Part shown: in pieces, positions 34,301-49,300 of the stretch
Position numbering within the stretch: position 1 is the first letter of the stretch
Layout of the letters: each line of letters opens with the position of its first letter
From: Orientallactaga sibirica
Taxonomy: Eukaryota > Chordata > Mammalia > Rodentia > Dipodidae
Length of the DNA: 64,000 nt
Direction: 5' to 3'
Assembly: GCA_036365145.1 (NCBI GenBank)
Contig: JAEOAD010000030.1
Span: 10,664,501 to 10,728,500 of the forward strand
Translations under genes and position numbers: made by a program
Notes under the pieces: generated by a model
What the model was told of the DNA's origin: nothing
Databases searched by the model: none
Seen by the model: only the letters and a program-made list of their open reading frames with translations

Positions 34301-37300
34301 ACCATGCCTGTTTTTAAGGTTTATTACAAAGCCATAGTAACAAAACAGCATGGGACTGGCACAAAGACAGACACGTAGATCAATGGAACAGATTAGAAGA
34401 CCCAGATGTAAATCCAGGTAGCTACAGCCATCTGATTTTTGACAAAAAAGCCAAAAATATTCATTGCAGAAAAGATAGCCTCTTTAACAAATGATGCTGG
34501 GAAAACTGGATATCTATATGTAGAAGGATGAAAAAAAGATGAAAATGGAGACATGCACAAGAATCAAGTCCAAATGGATCAAAGACCTTAATATCAGACC
34601 TGAAACTCTGAAATTGCTAGAGGAAAAAGAAGGGGAAATCCTTCAACATACTGGCATATGCAACAATGTTCTTCCTTTGAAAAGTCTCTATTTAGTTCCA
34701 TAGACCTTTTTTTTTTTTCTTTTTTGGTTTTTTGAGGTAGGGTCTCACTATAGTACAGGCTAACCTGGAATTCACTATGTAGTCTCAGGGTGGCCTTGAA
34801 CTCACAGAAATCCTCCTACCTCTGCCTCCCAAGTGCTAGGATTAAAAGCATGCGCCACCATGCCCTGCTAGAAAGAAACTCTTGAATACTGCAAGAAACT
34901 AATTAAGAGATCATCTATCTATATTTTTAGTTGTTTTCAAGGAAGAAAGAAGAAGGTAAGGGGAGCAGAGATACGTTATTATAGTTGGAAGTTGTTCAAA
35001 GATAGAATGAATTACTTATCTAAAACATTAAGTCAATTGAATTAATAAAGAACATATTAAGGGCTGGAGAGATGGCTTAGCGGTTAAGGTGCCTGCCTGC
35101 TAAGCCTAAGAACCCGGTTCCAATCTCCAGGTCCCACGTTTAGCCAGATGCAAAGTGACGCAAGGGCGCAATGCCGTACTTGACCACAAGGGGGCCCACG
35201 CATCTGGATTTCGTTCACAGCAGCTGAGAGACTGCTGGTGCACCCATCTCTATCTGTCTCCCTCTCCCTCTCTGTCTATCTTTCTCTGTGTCTCTCTCCA
35301 AAAATAAAATAAAAGAAAAAATAAAAATAAAAAAAGAACATATTAAGAATGTGACAAAAACATGTTATATGTTAAGTACCCTAGAACAAACATGAGCCAA
35401 AACATTATTTTTCTAAGGATGATTTAACCATAAAGAAATTCATCAAAGCACTTAAAGCTGCAATTTTTTCTTTTCTTTTTTTTAAAAAATATTTTTATTT
35501 ATTTATAAGAGAGAGGCAGATAGAGAGAGAATGGGTGCACCAGGACCTCCTGCCACTGCAACTAAACTCCAGATGCATGTGCCACATTGTGCATCTGGCT
35601 TTACATGACTATTGGGGAACTGAACCTGAGCCAACAGGCTTTGCATGCAAATGTCTTTAACTACTTTTCCCATCTCCCCAGCTGAAAACTGCAATTTTCA
35701 TCAGTAGATAAAAAATGGCATAGCCTTGAAAAGAGTGCTACACAGTTATTAAATGATGATGGAGAATGTCAGTGACAAGTGAATGGTAAGAGAAATCTAG
35801 TCAAAGGATTGAAGAGCACAGAGCAAAAACATGGCAGTTATTTTGGATTATGGAATAGTAGGCAAATTTGTTTTCTTTTCCCTATCGTCTAGATTTCCTA
35901 AAGTAAACATTTTAACAAAAGCTTAAATTTATTTTTTAAATATTTTTGCTTATTTTATTTTACTTATTTGCAAGGAGAGAGAGAGGTAGAATGGGTGTGC
36001 CAGGGCCTCTAGCCACTGCAAGCAAACTCTAGATGTGTGAGCCACTTAGTGCATCTGGCTTTATGTGAGAAATTGAACCCAAGTCATTAGGCTTTTCAGG
36101 CAAGAGCCTTAACCACTGAACCATCTCTCTAGCCCCTAAATTAATTTTTAAAAGACCTAAAAGAAAATGCTTCATTTTCCTCTCCAAGAAATGTCAGACA
36201 CTGCCTTACCAGTTGTCTTTGTGTTGTCCAAGTCTCTCTTTCAACAGGGAACTGAGTTCTGTGGGCTCCTGTCCTCTCAGGTGTGATGGATTCTGTTGGC
36301 TTCTCTGAGTGTGCCAAAGCAGCTATAGTTGGAACTTTGTGTTGTTGGGTTCTTATTTTCTCTCCAGACTGAACGCTTCTCCTTACATCATCAGTGCTTT
36401 TGAACTCACTGCTAATGGGCTCAAGTTTTTTTCTTGTCTATGAAGAAAACACAAATGCTTATTATGGCAGAAAACCACAGAAGTCATTTTTCTCATTTCT
36501 ATGCTTCAAAACTGACACTAGTAGGTAGATGGCAATACAATTGAGCATAGGACATGAAACCTAGATTAGAGTGTCATGTAAACACTGCCTGACAATTGTT
36601 TCTGCCTTCGTAAAGCACAAACTAAACACATTATATGGATGCTACCGAAACTGACTAGGTACAGAGATTTGAGACCTCTTCTATAACACCATAGATATAA
36701 AAATATTTCGGTTTTATCATAAAATTATCTTCTGAGACATATATTTTTGCTATGAAAAATGCTGCCACAAGACATTTTTTCTCTTTCCAACTGATATAAA
36801 ACATGAACTCTTGCAAATTTAAAGACAGAATACTCCCACATACCTTTTTTGTACTGATTTTTACAGATATGTTTTCACTTGCTTCATTTTCAGCAGAGTT
36901 CAAACTGCACCAAGAAACGAGCCATCAGTATCTTATACACATTCCATTTTTATTCTTATGTCTTCTATAAGTTATTTCTTTGACATGTAAACAGGCCTAG
37001 TGTAATGAGATTCCTATTTATCATAAACAGGCTGGTCCTCTTCCTAGAATTAATGATCATTTCTCTCATCATCGCATGCCCAGGCCACATCAGTTATCTA
37101 TCCATTACCTCAGTACTTTATGGTCAGGTCTGAGAACTGAACCTCCTCCAAGTTACTAGCCCCAACTCTTTGGGCCATTACTGGCACTAAAATGAAATTA
37201 CTTTAAAAATGAGAGATAGGCTTTCTTTTAAAGGGTTCATTGCCTATTATGGGATAGTGGAGAGTAGTAACTTAGCAAGCCATCTGACAGAGAAGCTGTA

Positions 37301-40300
37301 AATACCCGGCTGGGGAGTCAGGATAGGTATTACAGTAATGGCACTTGGATTGACTTTTGAAAATACTTTCCCAAGCAAAAAAGCATGGGAAAGGGCATTT
37401 AAAGCAAAAAGAAATATAAACATAAAGGCATGGTGGTGTAAAACACTTTGGCATGTTCAAGAATAAAACTGTGCAGACAGAATATTTTAAGAAAAGAAAA
37501 CCTAGGCAAGAAGTTGATGAATATTATGAGAAAAGATGGAGAGACAGCCATGAAAACATGCTGTTCAGATTTCCCTGCAGTTAGCTGGCAATGCCTAGCT
37601 GCAGAGCCATGAGCACCTACCATAGCACTGGGGCCAGGGCTATATTGTATGGGCTGTCCTCAGTCCACAAGGAAGTATGGTAAAGGTGCAAGAGTTGTTT
37701 CTGTCCTTTAACAGGCACCTTTTCTCAATATCTTCCTGATGAGGTGATCAGAATGGTAGGTGGCTGTTGGGCATTGCTAAAAACAGGCTGGGACTATGAG
37801 GAAGCTGGCCTGGAGCTGGAGGACATGGCCAGGGACCGTGGGCTGTGGGGTTGCAGCTGGCCTTATCATTGGGAACCCACCCTGGTGACAGTGACTGGCC
37901 CTCCCTGCCCTCGGGCAAGGTTGTCCTGTGCCCTGTCATCGCCCAGAGTGGGCAGAACTGGAGAGGCCCTCCCCCCTTTGGATCCCAAAAGCATCTGACC
38001 ATTCCATAAGCCAGGCTTTGCCCATGCCCCCTCTCAGTTCCTGACCTTATGGCTAGCTGCCCAAGAGACCTTTATGTGGCTGAAGTCATGTAGCTTTTTC
38101 CACCACTTCTGTTATCTCCCTTACAGCTCCTCCCTCACAACTCTGAAATCATGTAGCTTTTCCCACCACTATCTCCGTTACACTTCTGCCTTTCAACCAA
38201 TTAGAAAGCAATCCATAAACTATGTATCCAATTGCCATATAGTCTGTATGTGCCATCTCAACCTTTCTCAAGTGTTTATAAACCCACTCCCCTGTTGAAT
38301 AAACGAGAGCATGCTATCCATCAGACTGCCTCCGGGGTGTTCAATGCCCGTCATCGCACTCACCAGCTGCTCCAGGACCCTGCTTCCCCATAATTCCTCC
38401 TGTGCCCAGGACTTCGGTGGCCAAGGACCCCCAGGAACAACGAGGATCCACAGGTGGCCCTGTACCTGAGGCTGCCGCAGCCCAATCTGATCCTTCCAGC
38501 TTTAGATGCTACTAATAAAACTACTTCTTGTCTTCATTCTGCCCTGTTTCTATGTACCCAAGGTTTCCCACACTGGGCCTCCTATGCACTTAAAAGGGGG
38601 TAGGCCTTGGAGTAATACATGATTTGCATCACAGAAAGTTTACTCTACAATCCAGGTGACCAGTAACTACAGCAACTGTAGGAGGTGGCAGGAGTCAGAG
38701 GGGAAAAGTGGATGTTGGGGCGACCACAGGCCAGAACCAATAGGACTGTTCAGACAGAAAATGACACCAGGAAAGACTCCCAAGTCGCTGGATTTACAGA
38801 CAGCACGACTATTACCCAAAGAATACCAAAGGAGGCAGGATACTAGATGAGGGAAGGATGGACTCCATTTTGCCTTTGTTGTGTCTGAAGAAGCCATGGG
38901 CACCCAGGGAAACATGAACAGTAGGCAAGACATCTTGAGTCTCAGGAGAACAGCCAAACAAGAAAGGAAGACCTGGGATATGGCAGCATGTAGGTAGGTA
39001 GAACTAGGAGAATGAAGTGAGGGTGGGAAAAATATATAGAAATAAAAAAGTAGACCATCCCGTGGGGGGGGGGGGCTGGTTACTAACGTCTCCTAGTGTA
39101 TAGTCATCTTTCCCAGGCTCTGACTTACTGTTTTATTTATATGTGAATCCTGGAAGTCCTTCCTTCCAATGTCACAAGAATGATTAGCTTTTCTATTTTA
39201 TTTTATTTATTTAAGTGAGAGAGAGAAAGAGACAGAGGGAGAGAAGAATGGGCACACCAGTGCCTTCAGCCATTGTAAACGAACTCCAGACACTTGGGCC
39301 CCCTTGTACATCTGGCTTACATGGGTCCTGGGAATTGAACCTGGGTCCTTTGGCTTTGCAGGCAAACACCTTAACTGCTAAGCCATCACTCCAGCCCAAA
39401 TGACAGCTTTTAAATGTAGCTCTATCATGTTGCCCTCTGCTTAAAATTCTTCAGCTCCTTTTAGGATAAAAACAAAACTCTTTACCAAGTTTATAAGCTA
39501 TGAATAAATATGGCTGTGAATGGTAGGACAAAGGTAAACAATACACCTTTTCCTCTCACTAAAAACCCAGAAATAATTTAGGGCTATTATCGCAGCCCCT
39601 TCATCATCAAGACCCAAATTCCTTCTACCTTACTGCTCCATTTTCTTACTGTCTTATCTCATGGTCCATTAAGCTTTACCCATCACATCCCACTTCAGAC
39701 CGAAAGAAGAAAGGAGCAAAGTGGGGAGGGGCATAGTTCTCTCCATAAAGATACTTTCAGAAGTGGGAGATACCATTTTGATTACAACTGTACCATATTC
39801 ACACCTTATCTATGAGAGGCATGACAGTATATTCGTTACTCCACGATACATTCCATTGCTAGGAAGGGGAAAGCATATTCCTATTACTAAGAACAAAGAA
39901 GAAAACATGAGACAACCATCAATCTCTGGACAGTCTGGGCTACACAGGGAGACCTTATGTCAAAAACAAACAAACAAACAAAATAGTAAAAAGCCTAATG
40001 TAAGCCAGGCATGGTGGTGCACACCTTTAATCCCAGCACCTGGGAGACAGAGGTAGGAGGATCACCATGAGTTCAAGACCACCCTGAGAATAGAGTGAAT
40101 TCCAGGTCAGCCTGAACTAGAGTGAGACCCTACCTCAAAAAACCAAAAAAAAAAAAAAAAAATTTTTTAAAACCTAGTGTAACAAATTCATAGCTTTCAC
40201 ATATACAATTAACCACAACATAAAAGAAATAATAATTGCCAAGCATAAAGAAAAACAGACAATTTACCTTATACCAAATCCGAATAAACTTAGGACAGTA

Positions 40301-43300
40301 ATAAAGGACACAAAGAGACTTCCGGGTAAGATGACAGCATAGGAGCCACACTAAATCAGCCTAGAGAGGGATTTAAGCAAACCCACAGCAAAATACACTT
40401 TTCTGAAAAGTGAAGGTGTATAGGTTCTTCTTAGACACAGCAGAGAAGCAAGAGATACCAAGATCCACCAGAAAGGGGGAAAACGGCCAGAACTGCACTT
40501 GTGTCCCCCACACACCCTCCCCCCGTCACGTGATCCATGCACCCACCCGGCACCGGTGCGGAGTGGCAGCAGCAGAGACCAAACAAGGGTACTTTCCAAC
40601 CTTATCAGCCTCCTTGCAAAGTCAAGATATCTGAAGAAAAGACAGCTAAGATCAGCTAAAAAGCTACTGAAAGAGATATAGGTGGGACTGCATGAGCAAC
40701 TCCAGGCTTCCTGCACTCTCCCAACTATCAGAACTGTGAACTGTGAACCTCCAGAAAATGCATTCAGCCCCCAGGGGCAAGGCATCTAGCACAGCGGATC
40801 AGAACTCCAGCTCCACAGCAAACACGAGGGATCAAGGTGGGGCATTGGAAGTGCTAATCTTTCTTTCCATGTCAGGGCAGGTTATGGGTTACATATTTTT
40901 GGTTGGTTTACCATTTTCAATTAAGCTGTGTTTGGGGGTTGAATATTGTGGCCTTTGATACTTTCAGATTTATAGGTCCTTTGTCTTTTGCTTCTGTCAT
41001 TATTGGGGGCAAGGTCTGATCCAGATCCAGACTGATCTGGAATCCAATTCAGAACAGAATTCTCAACATCCCAGCTGATAGGATTAAGGGTATAGAGCAA
41101 CACACACCATTAGGTATTTTGACTTTATAAGACTATCTGTTTATTTCAGTCCCCACACTTGCACATTCTGTGCTGGTTTTTACTGAATATATATATTTTG
41201 CTCAGTTGAAGTTTAGAATTTGCCAGTAAATTGTTCCACCAGTCCACTACAATACTTGCTTAGCAGGGAAACTCAACACCTAGGATTACTTCTGCAGTTG
41301 GACTGGGGTACAAGAGCTACACTTGGCACCTTAAATGCATATCTTCAAAGTATATAGAGTTGGATCACCACATCTAAGAACACTACAGATAAGCAGAAAA
41401 CCCAAGCGTCAAATCAATCCAGGATGCAAAAGTTGCTGAATCACAATACAAGAAACACAAAGAATCAAGACAATACAATCCTACCAAAAAATTATAAATA
41501 CATCAGAAATGACCCCCCAATGAGACTGTTTTAGATGAAATGCCTGAAAAATATTTCAAAAAAAGATTTTGTCTATACTCAAAGAAATCAAAGTCATCGT
41601 CAAAGGAATCAAAGAAGAAAACAAACTCCTGAAAGAGAACACAGTAAAAAACCAGCTTAATGAAATAAGGAAGTCATTACAAGACATGAGTAAGGAAATA
41701 AAAATACAGAAGAAAAACCATGGCTGAAATTCTAGCTCTGAAGAACACAGTCAAATAAAAAAACTCTGTAGAAAGTCTCACCAGTAGAATGGATGAAGCA
41801 GAGAACAGAATATCTAAACTAGAAGACCAAGTGGCAGACTTAATACACTCCAACAAAGAGAAAGACAAGCTATTAGTTTTTTTTTTTTTTTTTTCAAGGT
41901 AGGGTCTCATTCTAGCCCAGGCTGACCTGGAATTCATTCTGTAGTCTCAGGGTGGCAACTCACAGTGATCCTCCTACCTCTGCCTCCCGAGTGCTGGGAT
42001 TAAAGGTGTGCACCACCGCGCCCGGCTTAAGACAAACTACTATGAAGGTATGAATGGGAATTTCAAGATATCTGGGACACTATGAAAAGATCAAACATAA
42101 GAATTCAGGTTATAGTAGAAGAAGAATTTCAATCCAAAGTATAGTAGGCATTTTCAACAAAATTATAGAAGAAAAATTTCCCCAAATTAGGAAAGAAATG
42201 CCAATGCAGATACAAGAAGCTTTTAGAACATCAAACAGATAAAACCTAGAAAGAGCCTCTCCTCTCCATGTTATAACTAAACTACTAAACAAGCAAACCA
42301 AAGAAAATATATTCAAGGCAGTTAAAGAGAAAAAGCAAGTCACCTACAAAGGCAAGCCCATCAGAATCACAGCAGATTACTCAATACAAACTTTAAAAGC
42401 CAGAAGGGCCTGGAGTGATGTATTCCAAGTACTGAAAGATAAAAACTGTCAACCAAGATTACTTTATCCTGCAAAGCTAACTATCCAAATAGATGGAGAA
42501 ATAAGGACATTCCACAACAAAAACAGGTTAAAGGAATTTATGACAACTAAGCCAGCTCTACAGAAAATACTTGAAGAAATCCTTCACGTGGAAGAGAAAG
42601 CAAAACACATACAAGGAGAAAATAGGAAAAAGTAAACTGTACTCAAATAACAGTTAAAACAAGCAAGTAAAGGGAAAACAGGAAGTACTACAAAACAAGA
42701 AGAATGTCAAGAATAATTACATATCTTTCAATAATAACTTTTAATATCAATGGCCTCCATGCCCCAACCAAAGGACATAGGCTTGCAGACTGGATTAAAA
42801 GGCAGGATCCTGCCATTTGTTGCCTCCAGGAAACTCATCTCTCAATAAAAGAGAGACACTGTCACAGGGAGAAAGGATGGAAAGCAAATGGGCCTAGAAA
42901 AAAAAGCAGGGGTTGCTATTCTATTATCTCACAGGATAGACTTCAAACTAACATTAGTGAGGAAAGATAATGAAGGTCACTTTATCCTGATTAATGTAAC
43001 ACTCCAACAGGAAGACATCACAATCCTAAATGTATACACACCAAACACTATTAGACTTAAGGTCAAAGAAAACACCCATCACAATTGTAGTGGGTGACTT
43101 CAATACCCCACTCTCATCAATTGACATGTCGCCCCAGCCAAAAATAAACAGACATCTGGATTAAATGATGTCATGGAACAACTGGACCTAACAGATATAC
43201 ACAGAACATTCCATCCAAATGCTGCAGAATATACATTTTTCTCAGCAGCACATGGAACATTCTCTAAAATAGACCATATATTAGGACACAAATCAAATGT

Positions 43301-46300
43301 CAACAAATACAGGAAAACTGAAATAATCCCTTGTACTCTATCTGTCCATAATGGGATTAAACTACAAATCAGCAACAAGAACAACTACAGAGCATACACA
43401 AATTCATGGAGACTAAAAAGTACACTATTGAATGATGAATGGGTCATTGAAGAAATCAAAAAGGAAATCAATAAATTCATAGACTCAAATGATGATGAGA
43501 ATACAACATACCAAAACCTCTGGGACACAATGAAGGCAGTCTTAGGGAAATTTATAGCTCTAAGTGCCTATATTAAGAAATTAGAAAATTCACAAATAAA
43601 TAACTTAATGCTTCACCTTAAGGCCTTGGAAAAAGAACAAATCAAACCAAAAATCAGTGGATGGGAAAAAATAATAAAAATTAGGGCAGAAATTAATGAA
43701 ATAGAAAACAAAAAAAAAAACAAAAGAATGAATGAAACAAAGAGTTGGTTCTTTGAAAGGATAAACAAGATTGAAAAACCCTTAGCAAACCTGACCAGAA
43801 GAAAGAACAGACAAAAATTAATAAAATTAGAGATGAAAAACGCACCATTACAACAGATACCAACAAAATTCAGAAAGTCATAAGGACATACTTTTGTTTG
43901 TTTGTTTGTTTGTTTGTTTGTTTGTTTGTTTGTTTGTTTGTTTGAGGTCGGGTCTCACTCTGGCCCAGGCTGACCTGGAATTCACTCTGTAGTCTCAGGG
44001 TGGCCTCAAACTCACAGCAATCCTCCTACCTCTGCCTCCCGAGTGCTGGGATTAAAGGTTTGTGCCACCACGCCTGGCAGGACATACTTTAAGAATATAT
44101 ATGCCTCTAAGTTTAAAAAATCTGAAAGAAATGAATGATTTCCTTGATTCATATGACCTACCAAAATTAAATCAAGATGACATAAGCCATTTAAATAAAC
44201 CTACAAGTATGGAGATCCAAGCAGTTATAAAAGGTCTCCCAACTAAAAAGTTCAGGCCCAGGTGGATTTACTGGTGAATTATACCAGACCTTCAGGGAAG
44301 AACTAATACCACTGCCTCTCAAACTTTTCCATGAAATAGAAAAGGAATTCTTCCAAACTCTTTCTATGAAGCCAGCATCACCCTGATACCAAAAGCACAC
44401 AAAGACAGAACAAAAAAATAAAGAAAAAGACCAATCTCCCTCATGAACATAGATGCAAAAATTCTCAACAAAATATTGGCAAACAGAATTTAATCCAGAT
44501 GTCTGTTTATTTTTGGCTGGGGCAACATGTCAAGTAGGCTTTATCCCAGAGATGCAGGGATGGTTCATCATATGCAAATCGATAAATGTAATACACTATA
44601 TAAATGAACTTATTGTCAAAAATCACATGATATATGGAATGGCAGAAGGCCTTGGATATCCAAGCATATCCTCAGCAAAAGAAATACCTCTGGAGGCATC
44701 CCCATTCCTGACCTAAAGCTATACTACAAATCCATTGTAATAAAAACAACATGGTACTGGCATAAAATAGAATTACAGACCAGTGGAACCAGTGGAATCA
44801 AGGACCCAGACTTTGGATCAAGTAACTACAGCTACTTGATATTTGACAAAGGCCCAAAGAATGTAGACTGGAACAAAGACAGCATTTTCAACAAATGGTG
44901 CTGGAAAAACTGGAAAACCATATGCAGGAAAATGAAACTTGATCTACACATCTTACCATGTACAAAAATTAAGTCCAAATGGATCAAAGACCTCAATATA
45001 AGACCAGAAATGCTGTTAGTACTGGAAGAAAAAACAGGAGGAACTTTCCATGACATAGGAGGAGGAAAAGACTTCCTGAACAAAACCCCAGTAGCTCAGA
45101 TTAAACAATCACTCAACCACTGGGATCTCATGAAGCTGAAAAGCTTTTTCACAGACAAACATACAATAAGCAGAGCTAATAGATTACCCACAGAATGGGA
45201 GAAAATTTTTGCTGAATACACATCAGACAGAGGCCTAATTTCTAGAATCTACAAAGAACTGAAAAACCTAAACAATAAAAACTCAAACAACCCACTCACA
45301 AAATGGGGCAGAGAACTGCACAGGGAGTTCTCAGAGGAAGAAATACAAATGGCAAACACACACTTAAGAAAATGTTCAACATTCCTAACCATCAGGGAAA
45401 TGCAAATTAAAACAACTATGAGATTCCACCTTACCCCAATAAGGATAGCAAACATTAAAAAATATAATGACAACAAATGCTGGCAAGGTTGTGGAGAAAT
45501 AGGAACCCTCATTCACTGTTGGTGGGAATGTAAGCTGGTACAACCACTGTGGAAAGCAATATGGAGACTCCTAAAAAGGATGACCATAGAGGTACCAGCA
45601 GACCCAGCTATTACCTTATTGGGCATTTACCCTAGAGGCTCCAAGCCTCAGATCAGAGAGATATGCTCAACCATATTTTTAGCTGCTCAATTCATAATAT
45701 TTTAGAGCTGGAATCAACCCAGATGTTCATCATTAGATGAATGGATAACAAAGATGTGGTATATCTAAACTATAGAACTCTATGTAGCAGCAAGGAAAGA
45801 TGAAATAATGAAATTTGAAAAAAAAAAAAAAGTTCAAACATGGAACAGATCATTCTCAGTGAGCTCACCCAATCACAAAAAGATAATTGTCACATGGTCT
45901 CATTCATCTATTGCTCCTAACCTGAATCCACCTGAGATGCTGCCCAACCTAATAAATACACTGAGGACCAGACAATAGGGAGGGTGGGATGGGGGGAGTG
46001 TAAGGGAGGGAGGGAGCAAAAGGATGGGAGGGAGGGTAAGTGGGGGACACAAATAGGGACCCAAAAGGAAATGGTACTATAAAACGCTATATGCTGAACA
46101 GCAGGCTAAAATGTTGGTCCTTCAGCAGGCCCACAGAGGGAACACCTGAACCACAGGGAACTGCAGAGAACATCATGAAGACCAACCTTAATCTTTTCCT
46201 GTTTCTCCCCCCCCCTCCTCTCTATACTCACTTTCTCTTTTATATTACCTATCTTTTTCTTCCTCCACCTTCCTTGGCACTGATTTATAACTCCCAGTAC

Positions 46301-49300
46301 CAGCACGGGGTTAACTTTCACGATGAGCTGTTGATCCGAGAGACCTACAAGGTTTCCCAAGAAAGAGAGATTTCTGTCAGAGTTCTTGATGACCCACCAA
46401 AGGTTAAGGGTAAGACCCTACTGTCAAAAACAGCATATGTGGGTGAGACAAAACATGGAGAGACCTGGTTGGAATCTGGAAGAGGGTCAGTCCCCAGACA
46501 GTTAGCTACTAGTGCCAGAGGGTGCTACACGAGTGACTGGGGGAAAATGACCAACATCTGTCCAAACAACTTGCAGTTTAAACTACCCAGCAGGAAACAA
46601 CCTGACGCAATGCTCAAGTGCAGTAGTGGCACACAGCCATGGTGGGTAACCAACTGCTCTTGATTTGGCTAATAGATCCACTCAGTGGAATGGAACTCAT
46701 TGCTGGAACTGGGAAATAAGTCAAAACCATGTACAAAAAATGAGCCCAGTCTCCAAGATCAAGCTCCCACCAAATGTGGGCTAGAAGAGGGCCTGTGCAT
46801 ATAAAATTCTCTATAAAATAACTATGGCCATTCCATCTATCTAGTACTAACTTCTCTCTCCATTGGAGAATTTGCTTATCTTTTTCAGATGGATGACGAA
46901 CCTGAAGTAAGGATCAGCCTATCACACCTCACCAAGGCCCCAGCTGAAACCATAGAGTAATGTGGGGAAAAGGCAAGAGTATAGCTCTCTTGGTGAACAC
47001 GACACCAGAAAAAGACTGCAGGAGATAAACACAGAGAACATCCAACTCCTACTAAGCTAGATATCCAGAGACACAGAGGCTCCCAAAACCTCACCAATGA
47101 AGTAGAACTAAAATGATCCCAATGTGGCTCAGGGAAATTCATGGAAGAGGGGGCGGAAAGAGTGTTAGAGCCATAAGTTGGGTCATTATGCACAGAGATT
47201 TGGCCTATACCTCATAATTTCTGACTACCCCCACAGTGCATGACCCACATTCCCCATTGATGAGGGTCCCTTTGGAGGGGAGAGGACAGGGAGGAGGATA
47301 ATGGAATCACCAACATGAATGTAAAATTAGAATAAGATAAAAATAATAAATTATTAAATTAAAAAATCACATGATAATCTCAACAGATGCAGAAAAAACA
47401 TTCAACAAAATCCAACATCCCAAGCCGGGCGTGGTGGCACATGCATTTAACCCCAGCACTCAGGAGGCAGAGGTAGGAGGATTGCCGTGAGTTCAAGGCC
47501 ACCCTGAGACTACATAGTTAATTCCAGGTTAGCCTGGGCCAAAGTGAGACCCTACCTCGAAAAAAAAAACAAAACAAAACAAACAAACAAAAAATCCAAA
47601 ATCCCTTAATGGTAAAAGTCCTACAGAGACTGGGAATAGAAGGAACATATCTCAACATAATAAATGCTATTTATGACAAACCAACAGCCAACATAATACT
47701 AAATGGGGAAAAACTTGAAACTTTTCCACTAAATTCAGGAATAAGACAAGGGTGTCCACTGCCCCCACTTTTATTTAATATAGTACTGGAAGTCTTAGGT
47801 ATAGCAGTAAGGCAAGAGACACTCATAAAAGGGATACAAATTGGAAAGGAAGAGATCAAATTATCATTATTTGCAGATGATATGATTCTATACATAAAGA
47901 ACCCTAAAGTTTCTATCAGCAAACTGTTCGAGCTGATAAACACTTTTAGCACCATAGCAGGATACAAAATAAATACTCAGAAATCAGTAACTTTCCTATG
48001 TACTAACAACCAACATGCAGAAGATGAAATCAGGGAATCTCTCCCATTCACAATTGCCTCAAAAAAAACTAAAGTACTTTGGAATAAACTTAACCAAGGA
48101 AGTGAAGGAGCTCTATAATGGAAACTTTAAAACATTCAAGCAACAAATTGCAGAAGACACAAGGAAATGGAAAAACATCCTATGTTTTTGGATTGGAAAA
48201 TCAATATTATGAAAATGTCAATCTTACCAAAAGCAACCTACACATTTAAGGCAATCCCCATTAAAATCCCAATGGCATTCTTTACAGAAATAGAAAAAAC
48301 AATCATAAAATTCATTTGGAATCATAAAAAACCTCGAATAGCCAAAACAATTTTGAGCAACAAAAATAAGGCTGGTGGTACCACCATACCCGATTTTAAA
48401 CCATAGAAAGCCATAATGTCAAAAACAGCATGGTACTGGCACAAAGACAGACATGTAAATCAATGGAACAGAATAGAGGACCTAGATGTTAATCCAGGCA
48501 GCTACAGCCATCTGATTTTTGACAAAAATGCCAAAAATATTCATTGGAGAAAAGTCAGCCTCTTCAACAAGTGGTGCTGGGAAAATTGGATATCTATATT
48601 TAGAAGGACGAAAGTAAATCCTTGTCTTTCTCCATGCACAAAAATCAAGTCCAAGTGGATCAGGGACCTTAATATCAGACCTGATACTCTGAAATTGCCA
48701 GAGGAAAAGGTAGGGGAAACCCTTCAATATGTTGGCATAGGCAATGACTTTCTGAATATAACCCATATAGCTCAGGAAATAAAACCTCTAATCAACCACT
48801 GGGATCTTGTGAAATTACAAAGCTTTTGTACAGCTAAGGACAGTATAAACAGAGCAAAGAGACAACCTATAGAATGGGAGAAAATTTTTGCCAGCTATAC
48901 ATTTGACAGAGAATTAATATCCAGAATATACAAAGAATTCAAAAAACAAAACAATAAGAAATCAAATAATCCACTTAAAAAATGGGCTATGGGGCTGGAG
49001 AGATGGCTTGGCGGTTAAGGCGCCTGCCTGCCAAGCCTAGGAACGCCAGTTCCAATCTCCCGTTCCCATGTTTAGCAAGTCACAAAAAGTGACACAAGGG
49101 TGGCGCAATGCTGCACTTGCCCACAAGGGGGCGCATGTGTCTGGAGTTTGTTCACAGTGGCTTAGAGGCTGCTGGCGCACCCATTCTCTCTCTGTCTCTC
49201 TAGCTCTCTTTCTATTTCTCTCAAATAAAAAAAAATGGGCTATGGAACTAAATAGAGTTCTCATTGGAAGAAATACAGATGGCATATAAACATCTAAAAA

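Noticed and set aside
40351..40785. 144-codon frame on the - strand
   Set aside because: Antisense to the L1 5' UTR; composition effect of a GC-rich region.
43173..43883. 236-codon open frame as a host gene
   Set aside because: It is L1 ORF2 (end of endonuclease and linker).
46040..46663. 207-codon open frame
   Set aside because: It lies in the 3' UTR of the inner L1 and has no domain features.
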